Shown in pieces: positions 53,797 to 64,000 of a DNA stretch of 64,000 nucleotides. Below the pieces are notes generated by a model. That model was not told the DNA's origin. It did not search any database and saw nothing but the letters and a program-made list of their open reading frames with translations. This stretch comes from Gari tellinella (lineage: Eukaryota > Mollusca > Bivalvia > Cardiida > Psammobiidae), in NCBI GenBank assembly GCA_922989275.2, contig OV277866.1:36969246-37033245 (forward strand), in the 5' to 3' direction. Both the position numbers and the translations under genes were made by a program. How positions within the stretch are numbered: the first letter of the stretch is position 1; the number at the start of each line of letters is the position of its first letter.

Positions 53797-54082
53797 TGCA
53801 TTGACTAGAAACATCACAATTTACTAATTCACCCTTGAAACTTTGGAGAATTCCAATTTCCAGTTTTAATTTAAGTCTATTTGGGCATAACCTAGTCTCG
53901 GTCAAAGATGCGTCCGCTTTTTATCCCAACCGACATTTCTACGAACGGTAAATCTGCCAAGCAGCTTGACCTTGAACCTTAAATTGGTCCGACAGAGTTA
54001 TTTCCCTTAACATTAATTGTCAATCAGCGGGTCACGTTTCAATTACAAGGGTAAACAGGTCTGCAACACAGTGTCAGTCAAC

Positions 54083-57000
54083 ATGGACTATCCGACGTTT
54101 GTGATCGGTAAATCAAGATTTGATCAGGTAGATAGTCTTTAGTAAAATATGTTGAATAAACGCTTAGTGGACATGTACACCTATTCGGCCCATGTTCGTT
54201 TCGACCCCATTGTTTATTATAGTTGGAAAGTAATAGTGATAGGAACCTTTAACCTTTCATTCCTGAAACTTCAAATGGAAGTTCTATTTTTCAATTAAAT
54301 ATATAGACCATTTTTTGACTAATTAAGAGTTGTTTAGTCACTGTATTACAATTTGATAAACAGTGCAAACCCTAGCTGCAGTACCGTACCTCTAGACCAT
54401 CCGCAATACAGTTACGTTGTCGCAACTATGCAAACACGGGACCCTTAGATTTGGAACTTCACTGTTTGTATATGACACTGTAATGACAGATTTAATAGTC
54501 ATGGTTATATTGTTTGCAAGGACGCATGCATATGATCCTGGAAGAGGTATGCTTATATATATAAAAGAAGAGCTTAAATATACTCAAATAACAATGGAAA
54601 CAGTCTTTGAGGAATATTTATGTGTTGAAATTAGTCTATCTGATAATGATAATGAAAAGTTGTTACTCACATCTGTCTACAGGAGTCCATCTTCATCTAG
54701 TGTTGACAATGATAAACTGTGTGAACTATTGAAAGAGATAAGCAAAACTAGGTACTCGCACATTGTTACAGTTGGTGACTTTAATATGCCAAATATAAAC
54801 TGGGACAGTTATTCAACTTCCAATGACCCTGGGGATATAAACTTTGAGTTCATAGAATGTATAAGGGACTGCTTCTGGTCTCAACATATTACAGAACCCA
54901 CCAGAGGACGAGGTATTGCCACACCATCATTAATTGACTTAGTGTTTAGTAACGAGGATGGCATGATTTCAGACATGCAGATATTGGATCCCATTGGGAA
55001 AAGTGACCATTCTGTTATAAAATTTAAAATCTCTGGATTCACAGAAACAACATATAGTAAAACAAGACTTGACTATAGTAAGGCTGATTTTTCAAAGATG
55101 AAAGAGCTCCTGGATTTAAACTGGATAGACGAATTAAAGGGAAAAAATGTAGATAATCAATGGATGCTGATAAAGGATAAATTGAATGATGCAATAACCA
55201 AGTGTATACCCCAAAAGGTGATAAGAAATAGAACTGGAAAATATAAAAAGACTATATTTCTTAGTAAAAAACTACAAAAAAAAATGAGAAGAAAAGAGAG
55301 ACTCTGGAAGAAATATAGAAATAGTGGTGATGAGATTATCTATCAACAATACACGAGCGTCAGAAACCAGGTGAGAAGAATGTCAAGGCAATCAGTGAAA
55401 ACCCAAGAAAAAGATATTGCGGCATCAGCAAAGGAAAACCCAAAGAAGTTTTGGGCATATGTAAAATCCAAATCAAAAACTAAGTCCTCAATAACTGATC
55501 TATATAAGAATGAGAATAAAACTGAACTGACCGAATCTGATGAAGAGAAGGCAAATGTGCTTGGAAACTTTTTTGCTTCCGTGTTTACTGTGGATCCACA
55601 GCAACAACTCCCAGATATTGATGTAAAAGATGTTCCAATAGACAATGAAATTGAAATATCACCAGAAATAGTGAAAAGAAAGTTAGAAAACTTGGTAATA
55701 AGCAAATCTCCCGGTCCCGACGGAATAGGCCCAAAGCTACTGAAGGAATTAAGTAGTAGTCTTACAATACCATTGTACATCCTATTTAACAATAGCCTAA
55801 AAACTGGTGCTTTACCGGGTGACTGGAAAAATGCAAATATCACAGCAATTCACAAGAAAGGAGATAAAAAAGAAGCTGGAAACTATAGACCAATAAGCTT
55901 AACTAGTGTTGTGTGTAAAGTTCTGGAAACTATTGTCAGAGAAAGTATGGTAAAACACATGAAAAAGTATAACATGTTCAGCAATAAACAATTTGGCTTT
56001 GTATCAGGAAGATCAACTACCGGTATGCTTCAACTGTTAACCGTGTTAGATGAATGGACAGAGATTATTGATGAAGGAGGAAGTTTAGATGTTGCATATT
56101 TCGACTATATGAAAGCCTTTGATAAAGTGTCACACAGACATTTAATCCATAAACTGAAAATTTACCAATTTGGAGAAACATATATAAAGTGGACAAGTGA
56201 CTTCCTATCTAACAGAAAACAAAGAGTTATAGTGAACGGCAACAAGTCAGAGTGGCAGCCTGTCACAAGCGGTATCCCTCAAGGATCCGTGTTAGGCCCA
56301 ATGTTGTTCGTTTTATTCATAAACGACTTGCCAGATATCATTCAGAACAATAGCCAGATCTATCTGTATGCTGATGACACAAAAGTTTACAGAAGAATTT
56401 CAACAGACGTCGATAGAGATCTCCTGCAGGAAGACATATTTAGTATGAGTCAGTGGTCAGAGGATTGGCTCCTTAAGTTTCACCCAGACAAGTGTAAGAC
56501 CATGAATATCGGCAAACAGAAAGAAGTTGGAAGATACAGATTAACACCAGATTTACCTCCCATGGATACTAGTGAAGCAGAAAAGGATGTTGGGGTCATT
56601 GTTGACAATAAACTGAAATTCGAGGATCATATATCAGAAAAAGTTAATAAGGCTAACTCTATCCTGGGTGCCGTAAGAAGATCTTTTGAATATATGGATA
56701 AACAAATCTTTAAAAAGCTATACACAGCATTAGTCCGACCACATATAGAATACGCCCAGTAAGTATGGAGCCCTCATAGAAAGAAAGACATAACAACAAT
56801 TGAAAACATACAGAGACGAGCAACCAAAATGGTACCAGGTTTATCAGAAATGCAATATGAAGAAAGACTAAGAACTTTAAATTTACCTACACTGAGCTAT
56901 AGAAGGAACAGAGGGGATATGATTGAAGTATACAAACTTTTAAAGAATTACTACTACTATGACACTAGCCAGTTATTAACACTGAGACAAGACCATACAA

Positions 57001-57997
57001 CCAGAGGAAATGATTTGAAACTGTTTAAACAAAGACCACGGCTAGATATCAGAAAGTATTGCTTCAGTCATAGAGTTGTTGACATCTGGAATTCATTACC
57101 TAATAATATTGTACATGCAAGCTCAGTGAAGTGTTTTGAAGCAAGACTTGATAAATTCTGGTGCAATCAGGATGTCAGATATGATTATGAGGCGTGTATT
57201 GCAACCGGACCCGAGAAGATCGACAGAGCTGGTGATAGAGGCCCCCCAAGGCCTTCTACCAGAAGACGTTCTAAGGTATTCTAAGGTAGGTATATGAATG
57301 AAAACTATGCAAAAGGTTAATCATTGAACCCTGAGAATAATTGTTCGATATATGATTTATTTTGAAATATATGTTGGATTGATTTAAAAAATGCATTGCC
57401 AACAGTGCAGACCATCCTGTAGGAGGCATCTGATCTTGGTCTAAACCATTACAATATGACAAGTGTACTATAATTTACTGAAACATCGCTTGTAAATCAC
57501 ACAATGGACACAATAGTTGTTTCCCGTATATATCCAGGCATTAACCCACGTATAAAGCAGTATATTCTCTGAAGAAAATCTATTCCGGATGTCTAGCCCA
57601 CCCTCACAGTGTAGGCTAGACGTCCGGAACCGGACGACTAGCCTACACTGTGAGGGTGGGCTAGCCGTCCGGTTCCGGACGTCTAGCCACTGCCATAATT
57701 ATATTCATTGTTAGGTTCCACGGTAATGGGTAAAGAATCGAATATAGTCAGCAATAACTCGGCATGATTAAGCATGTAAATACCAACCGTCTTGTCATTA
57801 AAAAATCAAAAAGGTGTTATATGGTAAAGAGCAGCCACCTGTCAGGATGTGAGAATGCCCATATATTGGCCGACCGGAGTATGCATTTATCATAAACATA
57901 TATTTATTTATTCTGCTTTCTTTTATAGACAACCTTTACTGGCAGACTGCGTCATCTCTTGGACATCACAGATCCCAGGACACTCTTCACTTCACAG
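54083..57997 (+). CDS. sideroflexin, first two coding exons (5' partial)
   Basis: Sideroflexins are multi-pass inner mitochondrial membrane carriers; SFXN1 and SFXN3 move serine for one-carbon metabolism. Exon 1 is 54083-54127 (ATG in a TCAACATGG context; MDYPTFVIGKSRFDQ, then a GTAGATAG donor). Exon 2 is 57929-57997 (acceptor TTCTTTTATAG; TTFTGRLRHLLDITDPRTLF, then TSQ and a GTTTGC donor). Phases agree. The family signature [PS]RWDQ-[ST]TFxGRxxHFxxxTDPRxxF is clear and most like SFXN2/SFXN1. The remaining exons, about 280 codons, were not found up to 64000. They may lie beyond the window, or the gene may be broken. Intron 1 (3.8 kb) carries a sense-oriented CR1-like LINE. Confidence 0.82.
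54249..54529 (-). mobile_element. family C-like fragment in sideroflexin intron 1
   Basis: TTAACCTTTCATTCCTGAAA matches the inverse family C end. A decayed alpha hairpin (ATAAACAGTGCAAACCCTAG ... CACTGTTTGTATATGACA) follows to the point where LINE coding sequence begins. The LINE probably landed in or next to it. Confidence 0.5.
54530..57297 (+). mobile_element. CR1-like LINE, 5'-truncated, ORF2 with one nonsense codon
   Basis: Non-LTR retrotransposon of the jockey/CR1 group, in the sense orientation in sideroflexin intron 1. The reading frame lacks the N-terminal part of the apurinic endonuclease. It keeps the later endonuclease motifs GDFNMPNINW and SDHSVIKF, then the whole reverse transcriptase: KSPGPDGIG, NYRPISLTS, FGFVSGRSTTG, YFDYMKAFDKVSH, GIPQGSVLGP and the catalytic YADDTK (56367). 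After the RPHIEYAQ block an in-frame TAA at 56760-56762 interrupts the frame. The same frame then runs on to a TAA near 57284 through the typical C-terminal region (QRRATKMVPGL, RGDMIEVYKLL). The 3' end has a short tandem repeat (two copies of TTCTAAGGTA), a CR1-type hallmark. The intact frame apart from one stop suggests recent insertion. The 5' boundary is approximate. Confidence 0.88.
57584..57698. mobile_element. solo foldback terminus related to the Mutator-like TIR
   Basis: Three CCGGAC/GTCCGG-bearing blocks form overlapping palindromes: CTAGCCCACCCTCACAGTGT pairs with ACACTGTGAGGGTGGGCTAG around GACGTCCGGAACCGGACGAC. Read on the minus strand it begins GGCAGTGGCTAG and later has CTGTGAGGGTGG-GCTAG. 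This matches in order the GGTAGTGACTAG ... CTGTGAGGGTTG-ACTAG layout of the TIR at 3175. No partner end was found nearby. Confidence 0.55.
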
Positions 57998-58009
57998 GTT
58001 TGCCACTTG

Positions 58010-59060
58010 CATTTTCATACGGTAACCCCATGCAGTCAAAGACTGGTAATGAAATGAGGAAAAGTTTCTCAGTAAAGAGTATATGCCTAGACAAAATCTA
58101 AAAGAAAACTTTGCAGACTGATCAGAAAGCTAGCTCATTCAGAAATTGTATGATCTGGGTATACACAGTTTTCAAAAAGCTTCAATATAGCAGAAGAAGG
58201 GTTTTATTTAGTGAAGTCGCAAAAAGGTGTATAATTTAACCAATTGTCCCTGGTTCCCAGATCATCACTCACTCACTCACTATCTTAGTTTAGCTTGACT
58301 GCGTCTGTGTTCCCTTCATCAGGGGTTGGACAATTCAATTCAGGTGCAATTCAAATTTTATTGGCATTAATTGAACAATTATATATAATTCTACAATATC
58401 TGATTCTCATTTCAAGTGAAAATGTTACCTGCTTTCATATTGACATCTGCTCAAAGTCTAATCATGTTAACACTTTACCCCACAGAATTTTACACATTTA
58501 ATGCACTCTACCACTGAAAAAACTAGTTCCAACTTCCAATTAATGTAGTCATGGATATGTATCATATGAAACAAATTGAGCTCATCTTTTTGAGAAAAAA
58601 AACTACGAGCTAGCCTATTTTCATCACTCTGGCATCTGCATTGTCTTTTTTGTTGTTCGAAATGTTAATGTTTGCCATAACTTTAGAACTACATGTGATA
58701 CAGACTTATATTTTTAGCTCAATACAACTTGGGTCATGTCAGACAAAGGTCAAGGTCATTTAGAGGTAAAATAGGGTTAATTTAACATTAACCATATATA
58801 ACTCTAAAACATGTGAAACAGACTTCATATTTGGCATGTCTGATCTTGAGATCAGTACAACTTTGGTCATGGTAGACAAAGGTGAAGTTATATATGAGCC
58901 GTTCTCCAGGAAAACCTGCTATAATGACATCGGTTATGACGTTGGGAATTCCCGATTAAACATGACGTCAGAATTTTACATCATGATCAAAACTTACACA
59001 TGACATATGTGTTTAAAAACAAAGTAAATGTTAACCTTTCGTGATCAAGAAGTTCCAGAT
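58010..59060. other. sideroflexin intron or intergenic stretch
   Basis: Repeat-derived. Includes (TCAC)n at 58263-58280 and AAAGGTCAAGGTCA (58745-58758), a DR1/ERRE-type site like those in the 9780-10735 repeat, and a dispersed repeat recognisable by CATAACTTTAGAACTACATG. No sideroflexin exon 3 found. Confidence 0.45.
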
Positions 59061-59072
59061 TCTCTGTTAGCG

Positions 59073-62000
59073 ATGGATAAAGATATCGAGGTACGTATCT
59101 TCAATTATTTATAGCAATATAACTATGTTTTTTCTCATCTTTTCGCTGGATAAGATCTAGTTTAGATCTCTATCAATATGAGGTCATTCGTGACCGCGCC
59201 ATTTTTAGCTAACGACATTTCAATGTTTTGATTCGTAAATAATAACGTTGTAGGCCTACATGTAGAATCTACATAGTTACCCTAGCATACATTGCTTATT
59301 GTTTGTGTTTTCTCAGCTCAATAAGAATTTCCATCAAGCTGTCAAAGTTCATGACATTTTAGTCTCATCAATGAACCCCTGTGACGACAAGATAATTTTT
59401 GATGAGTGCCGTCCTCAGATCAGCGCCTGAAGTCTAAAAATAGCTCGCTGTCTCTAACTGTTAACATAGTGGACTAATGACATTTCGAACAAAAATGCTG
59501 TAAATGCATGTTTACGTAGATCCAACCTACCCGTTTGTTTCGACCTGTCGGGAAGTCTTTTCGACGGGAAGTCTTTTCAATCGGATCTGAGTACAGTATT
59601 AAAGTGCTTATTGGGGGTAGATCTGTTGTGTTTTTGAACGAAAACAAAAAGAAGCCCCTAAAACAATAGGTGTGTTAAGATTTATTAAGGTTATATTACA
59701 AACCAGGTGTTTTTATAACGAAACACCCACACCGACCCGGGATTGAATCCGGGTCGCAAGGTTCGCAGACCAGTCATGAACTCTATCACGTCACCATAAA
59801 AACGCACTTGTACAGCAAGGCCATACATGTGATGATTAATCTACACACTGTGACATACTCCACCGACAACTTGAAATTCGTCGCAAATTTCTATATGGGT
59901 ATGAGAACGACCGGGGGTTTGAACTCGGAGCCCATACAGTCACAGAAACCACAATGGGCCCCAAATGAAACCTGGTGAGAAAATATCAAAGCCCTATCTG
60001 GACTCGAACCCGGGACCCCTTCCTTACAGGGCAAGTGCTCTCCCGACTGAGATACCACACATCTCTTAGCATTTAATCATAAAAACTCAACCCTGGCTGC
60101 TACATATAGAATAATGAGAGATTCTACATGTAAAGTGTGATAGCCCAGTATGTCGTCATAGGGGTCGAAACTAGGCAGAGACAAACCCTCGCAAAGTTTT
60201 AAATCTATAAGCTGTGTTGTTTTTTTAATTCAAATTTTGCGTTTAGACCTATATCTAGATCTAGTCCACATTACATGGGTCTAGATCTACAATGATTAAG
60301 TTTTTCAGATTATTGTATCCTCCTAAGAAATAAATTTTATCTGACAGTGGGGAAGACGTTAGATCTATTATTTCCCGTTTTTAAACGCAAAGCACAAAAC
60401 GGAGAAAATTCGATCTACTTTTTGTTTTTCCTGCTGTAGGCAGAGGTGACACGTAGGGATCACTTTTTCGGCGTCTGTCTGTTCGTCCGTCCGTCTGTCT
60501 GTCCGTCACGCTTTTTGTGTCACGCCTCATAACTCCTGTTCTGAATGTTCTACTGAAGCTTTGAAGATGAAACTTCATTTATGGAAAGAGCTTGACAAGT
60601 GGAAGAGAATTGCACAAGGCATTGAAGGGCCATAACCCTTGTATCAATATTGTGAGATTTATTCCTCTTTTCAACATTTTCTTTTCATGCTCTCTGCTGT
60701 TTTACTGAATATTTTGAAATTAAATTTCTTTTATCTGGGACCAAACGGCTTGCAAGGGAAATAATAGCGTTCATCGCAAAAATAGCGTCTTCCCCACTGT
60801 ATGAATAAAGTGAATTTACATCGTAACATGATTAGTATTATTTTTCATATTCATTAATCTTCTTTTTAGGATTTAGAGAGTCTGCTGTTTGATAGAACGT
60901 GCACGGCCACACCATTTGGATCTCAAGAAGAAACTGACCTGGGCGCTTTTAGACGTTTGTCTAGACTCAGACTGATGATCGAGAGCTGGACGTCAAACAT
61001 CAGGTCAGGACCTATTTAGAGTCTATTCCAGATTAAAATGTATTGATTGAGAGAGATCTATGTAAGCTCCCTTATATAAGACATAAAAAAGATTTTTGTG
61101 ACTAACTTAAAGTTAGTATCTGAGGTTTCAACGCATGAGAGGTGCACGTACATGTGTAGCACCATATATGTTATATGTAAGATGTCGACTTTGCATTAGA
61201 TCTACTGAGTTTTTAAGTTTCTAATAGATCTACTTGAAATCGACAAACGTTGGTTGGAGTCCGGGGGACGTGCATGTACCCCGAGAAAAAAATGGAAATT
61301 AGAACTGAAATTGTGAGCCCTGAAGTGTGATTTTAGGGGTTTAGGGCTTTGAATACGATCAATTTTGATCAAAGCTCCGTTGTATATATAAAACTAATTT
61401 AATTTTAGGCGTACAAGAGGTACATGTACATGTAGCACCATAGGCTTTAGGCTGCCGACTTTGTAGTTACTAACTTTTTGAGTTTCTGAAACTTGAAATT
61501 GATGAATGTTGGTTTCGGGAGGGGGGGGGGGGGGGGGGGGGGGGGTCCGGAAACCTCCCACGAATTAGAACTGAAATGTTGAGCTCTGAAGCGTGTTTAG
61601 AGTGATTTAGACTTAAGACATTAAGGTCTAAACACCCCCACCCACCCAATCCACACGCTACATGTTTTATAATTTAATGTCACTTTTTGGCCATGTTTGA
61701 TATTTCTTTTTTCCTATTGATGTTATGCACATGCGTGATTGCGTATCGTCTGCCAAGCCCCTGTCTGTTTTATGAATATTTTACTTATATTTTACTTATA
61801 CTGTTTGTTTATTTCTATAAATAAAGCAAGAGCAACACCAGCACAATACCATATACATTAGACACTTCTTTATTAAGATGCTTTTGATCGAGCCTTATAA
61901 ATTTAAATATTCAAATTATTGATAACGTTAGTTTAGCATTTTTTCCACATACATGTATCAATCTTTTGACGCTTTTGCAAAAAGAAAATTCTCAGATGAG

Positions 62001-62291
62001 AAAGTATGTTCCTATAGGAGATGTTTAATAGGGATCAGTAAATGTTGGCTTATTATTATACTAGATCTATACTACAGGGCTACATAATTATTGAATTTTC
62101 ACTTTCATGCATGTAAGTGAAATTCAGTTACATGTAATTAGGTGGAGCCTTGAGTAAATCTTTATTGAAGAAAGGGTGAACAAACATTCTGAGGCAAATT
62201 ATATAGATCTAATAAAACATTTGTCTATTTTACTTTCAGGAAATATCAGTATTTCCGCTTCAACAGGACCAGTCTGACGTCGTTCTTGTGA
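59073..62291 (+). CDS. unidentified small protein, three-exon model
   Basis: Exons: 59073-59090 (MDKDIE, donor GTACGTATC), 60870-61003 (acceptor TCTTCTTTTTAG; starts DLESLLFDRTCTATPFGSQE and ends IESWTSNI; donor CAG|GTCAGG) and 62240-62291 (acceptor TTTTACTTTCAG; R-KYQYFRFNRTSLTSFL, then TGA). Phases agree and give 67 codons. The peptide is acidic at the N-terminus and basic and aromatic at the C-terminus, with no signal peptide. I do not recognise the family. In exon 3 a different frame stays open for about 84 codons from the acceptor, but it cannot be joined in phase to exon 2, which has a stop in that frame. The model could be a nested gene in a sideroflexin intron or an independent downstream gene. 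Support is splice signals and phase only. Confidence 0.45.
59738..60065 (-). repeat. cluster of three tRNA-like sequences
   Basis: On the minus strand: (1) about 60065-59990, GGTATCTCAGTCGGGAGAGC ... CCCGGGTTCGAGTCC, a clear D-arm and T-arm; (2) about 59985-59925, ending in GAGTTCAAACCCCC; (3) 59815-59738, GGTGACGTGATAGAGTTCAT ... GGATTCAATCCCGGGTC. Each has box A/B-like motifs, but acceptor stems do not pair, so these look like tRNA-derived SINE parts rather than tRNA genes. Confidence 0.55.
61010..62235. other. intron of the three-exon model
   Basis: Two diverged direct copies of a ~280-bp block: 61095-61390 and 61405-61640 (ACRWGAGAGGTACATGTACATG, GACGAATGTTGG-type, ATTAGAACTGAAATT, TGAAGYGTG). 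The second contains the 25-G run. No exon seen. Confidence 0.5.
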
Positions 62292-63400
62292 AAGAGAGTG
62301 ATGACGTTGATGAGAGAAGATATGATATTCTGAGGTCACGTGACGTCGATTTCCCCCACGAGCGTCTGCCGCACGTGCTACAGCCTGCAGGAATATCTAC
62401 CACTCGCCAGATGTACCTTTTTAATATTGTGAGGCTATGTGTTCGCCATGTCTATCAGGACGTTAAGTGTCCTCAAAATACATACAGAAACTGAGATTTG
62501 TGTCCTTTTTAGGATTGCGTTACTATGGTAACTGAACTGTAACAGACTTTTCTTTTCTCCATAATTCATTCCAAATAAGTTTTATATGTTTATTCAACAG
62601 AAGCTTATGTCTTAATTGGAAGGAAAAGTGCATACTGTAGGCCTTGTTGGTTCTTAAAAATACTGTTTCTGGACCGCTTTTTAAAAGTCAAATTAAGCAC
62701 TCGCGTGACAATGTTTCATTGCTAGGGCAGATACTAAATTAGCTGTAATTTTATTAAAAATTGAGATATCACCAAAATTCTTTTTGTTCTGTATTTCTAA
62801 CACCCTATTCTTGAACAAACAGCAAAAATCGGAAAATCGAAAATTTTGTCAATATAGCAGGTTTTGCTGGAGACTCAATCATATATATATGTATTGCATA
62901 GCTCCCACGAGTTATCTCAATTAAACGTGCACACTGTACATGAGTGCGCGCATGCGCACGAGTGTATGTGGGCGGGTTTAATTAGATAACCAGTGGAGAT
63001 ACTGCAATATATTGCTTGTAACATGGCTAAATATAGACCAAGAGGTTGGGCTCTGTGCAATGTACATCAAATATTGAGCGCTTTTGACATCCATTTGAAT
63101 CCCCATTTGAACGACCAGTCAGTGACAGGAACAATATCGCTATCTGCGCAAGTTATACCAAATGTTGAGTGCTTTGCTAATCAAAGGTAGTGTAAACCCC
63201 ATAAAAGAGACCAATCAAAGACTGGAACGTATACTCATTAACCAATCCGACAACTTCCAGCATAGATCGCTTTCACGGGCAATGTGTTAATAAATTTTTG
63301 CTGTAAAGACGAATGTTCTAGTTTCTGGGAATATTTGCGTCACTAGCTTTTGCGCGTGTTTACTTAAAATGATTAATATGGATATCGGCACAGTGATGAC
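62292..63400. other. gene-free stretch
   Basis: 3' flank of the three-exon model. The frame 62240-62494 stays open but has no in-phase upstream exon. An ACGTGCACACTGTACATGAG region at 62925 has alternating purine-pyrimidine GCGCGCATGCGCAC. No further gene recognised. Confidence 0.4.
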
Positions 63401-63478
63401 GGGACGATTTGCAGTCGAGAACACGTTTGCATTTCTCAATCAACGGCTTTGTGCTATATTTAGCAATTTTTCCTTGGC

Positions 63479-63541
63479 ACAATATTTGTACCCAGATAAG
63501 ACGCTTTGTACAAGGCGTATGGTCTGGATCCAAACTGGTTG
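63479..63541. repeat. alpha hairpin, variant core
   Basis: CACAATATTTGTACCCAGAT-AAGACGCTTTGTACAAGGCGTAT-GGTCTGGATCCAAACTGGTTG. Core GACGCTTTG pairs with CAAGGCGT. Confidence 0.55.
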
Positions 63542-63635
63542 AAAGGAATTATCAATTTTGCACAAAATCGTTTATTGCTGAAAACAAATCGTGTAATTTC
63601 TCCATTGTGACTTGTGCTGCTATTACTTATAATGC

Positions 63636-63827
63636 CAAGGCTCCAGATAAGAGGAGTATTTCAAGAACTAAAATCTTTATTTCTGCATTAAACCCTATGG
63701 TGTCACTACTCACTAGAATCGTCTCTTCGAGACGATTCTAATGAATAGTAACACCATAGGATTAAATGTTGAAATGAGTGAGAGAATTTGGATTTGTTCC
63801 ATTTACTCTCTCTTATCTGGGGCTTTG
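63636..63827. mobile_element. family D element
   Basis: Ends CAAGGCTCCAGATAAGAGGA / ...TCTTATCTGGGGCTTTG. Perfect central hairpin TAGAATCGTCTCTTCGAGACGATTCTA (centre 63725) flanked by ACCCTATGGTGTCACTACTC and its inverse. Confidence 0.72.
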
Positions 63828-64000
63828 CTATGCAGATATCTGCCACATCGGATGTGCGCCATTACTGTGCGGTTAACTAGATGTCCGCCATTACTGTGCG
63901 GTTAACTAGTTAACTGCATGGTTTTCTACCAGTTATTGCATGGGCGAGGAAACTCCGCCCACTACAAAGTGTGCAGTATCCAAATTAAACTGGGGTACTT

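Noticed and set aside
55343..55843. 166-codon minus-strand ORF
   Set aside because: Antisense shadow of the LINE reverse transcriptase frame.
60005..60065. Functional tRNA gene on the minus strand
   Set aside because: The D- and T-arms look good, but the acceptor stem and anticodon stem do not pair properly.
62288..62494. Long open frame in the third exon of the unknown gene
   Set aside because: Phase is incompatible with the preceding exon, which has a stop in that frame.
62993..63190. 65-codon plus ORF
   Set aside because: No splice signals or homology seen; length expected by chance.
414..63541. Possibility that the regularly recurring hairpins are a CRISPR array or Rho-independent terminators
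   Set aside because: Spacing is irregular, copies sit inside transposons with TSDs, and the genome is eukaryotic.

Overview
Eukaryotic, invertebrate nuclear DNA. The genes are intron-rich, with short exons and GT-AG junctions. They belong to animal families: fucose mutarotase, SLC23 nucleobase/ascorbate transporter and sideroflexin. The dispersed DNA is dominated by MITEs and jockey/CR1-type LINEs, and the 8-mer TACATGTA recurs. A lophotrochozoan, most likely a bivalve mollusc, fits best; the phylum is inference.

Genes. (1) 1621-1698 (-): one clean 78-nt exon of an unidentified gene continuing to the left. (2) 9720-17806 (-): a complete fucose mutarotase (FUOM), six coding exons, 149 codons plus stop, with a probable 5' non-coding exon near 20275. 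(3) 29981-47316 (-): a complete SLC23-family transporter, 12 coding exons joining in phase to 620 codons plus stop. (4) 54083-57997 (+): the first two coding exons of a sideroflexin, whose intron 1 holds a CR1-like LINE. (5) 59073-62291 (+): a three-exon, 67-codon gene model of unknown function, lying downstream of or inside the sideroflexin gene. No metabolic operon logic links these genes; they are ordinary neighbours separated and invaded by repeats.

Repeats. Almost every intron and intergenic stretch is packed with short non-autonomous elements. By terminal repeats and target-site duplications (TSDs) I separate: TTAA-flanked families (B, C, G, L, Q, S), TA-flanked families starting CAGT (A, F, P, R, T), a CAGGG...CCCTG family with 6-bp TSDs (E, D and one insert in a LINE), an 8-bp-TSD hAT copy, a 947-bp Mutator-like element with a 9-bp TSD, plus families K, N and an AACGTT-rich 1.1-kb element. 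Three 5'-truncated LINEs are present, two of them carrying later insertions.

The most unusual pattern is that two long hairpin cassettes recur dozens of times inside otherwise unrelated shells. Alpha has arms like GCAAACAGTTTGGATCC...GACGCC; beta has arms like TTAAAGCAGG...AAAGTAAAGCAGAAT. Within a copy the two arms match each other better than they match other copies. Other points of interest are a duplicated in-frame splice acceptor in the SLC23 gene, divergent substrate-site residues in SLC23, tRNA-like modules inside a TTAA element, and nuclear-receptor DR1-type sites carried by a tandem repeat in a FUOM intron. No rRNA gene, canonical functional tRNA gene or CRISPR array was seen.
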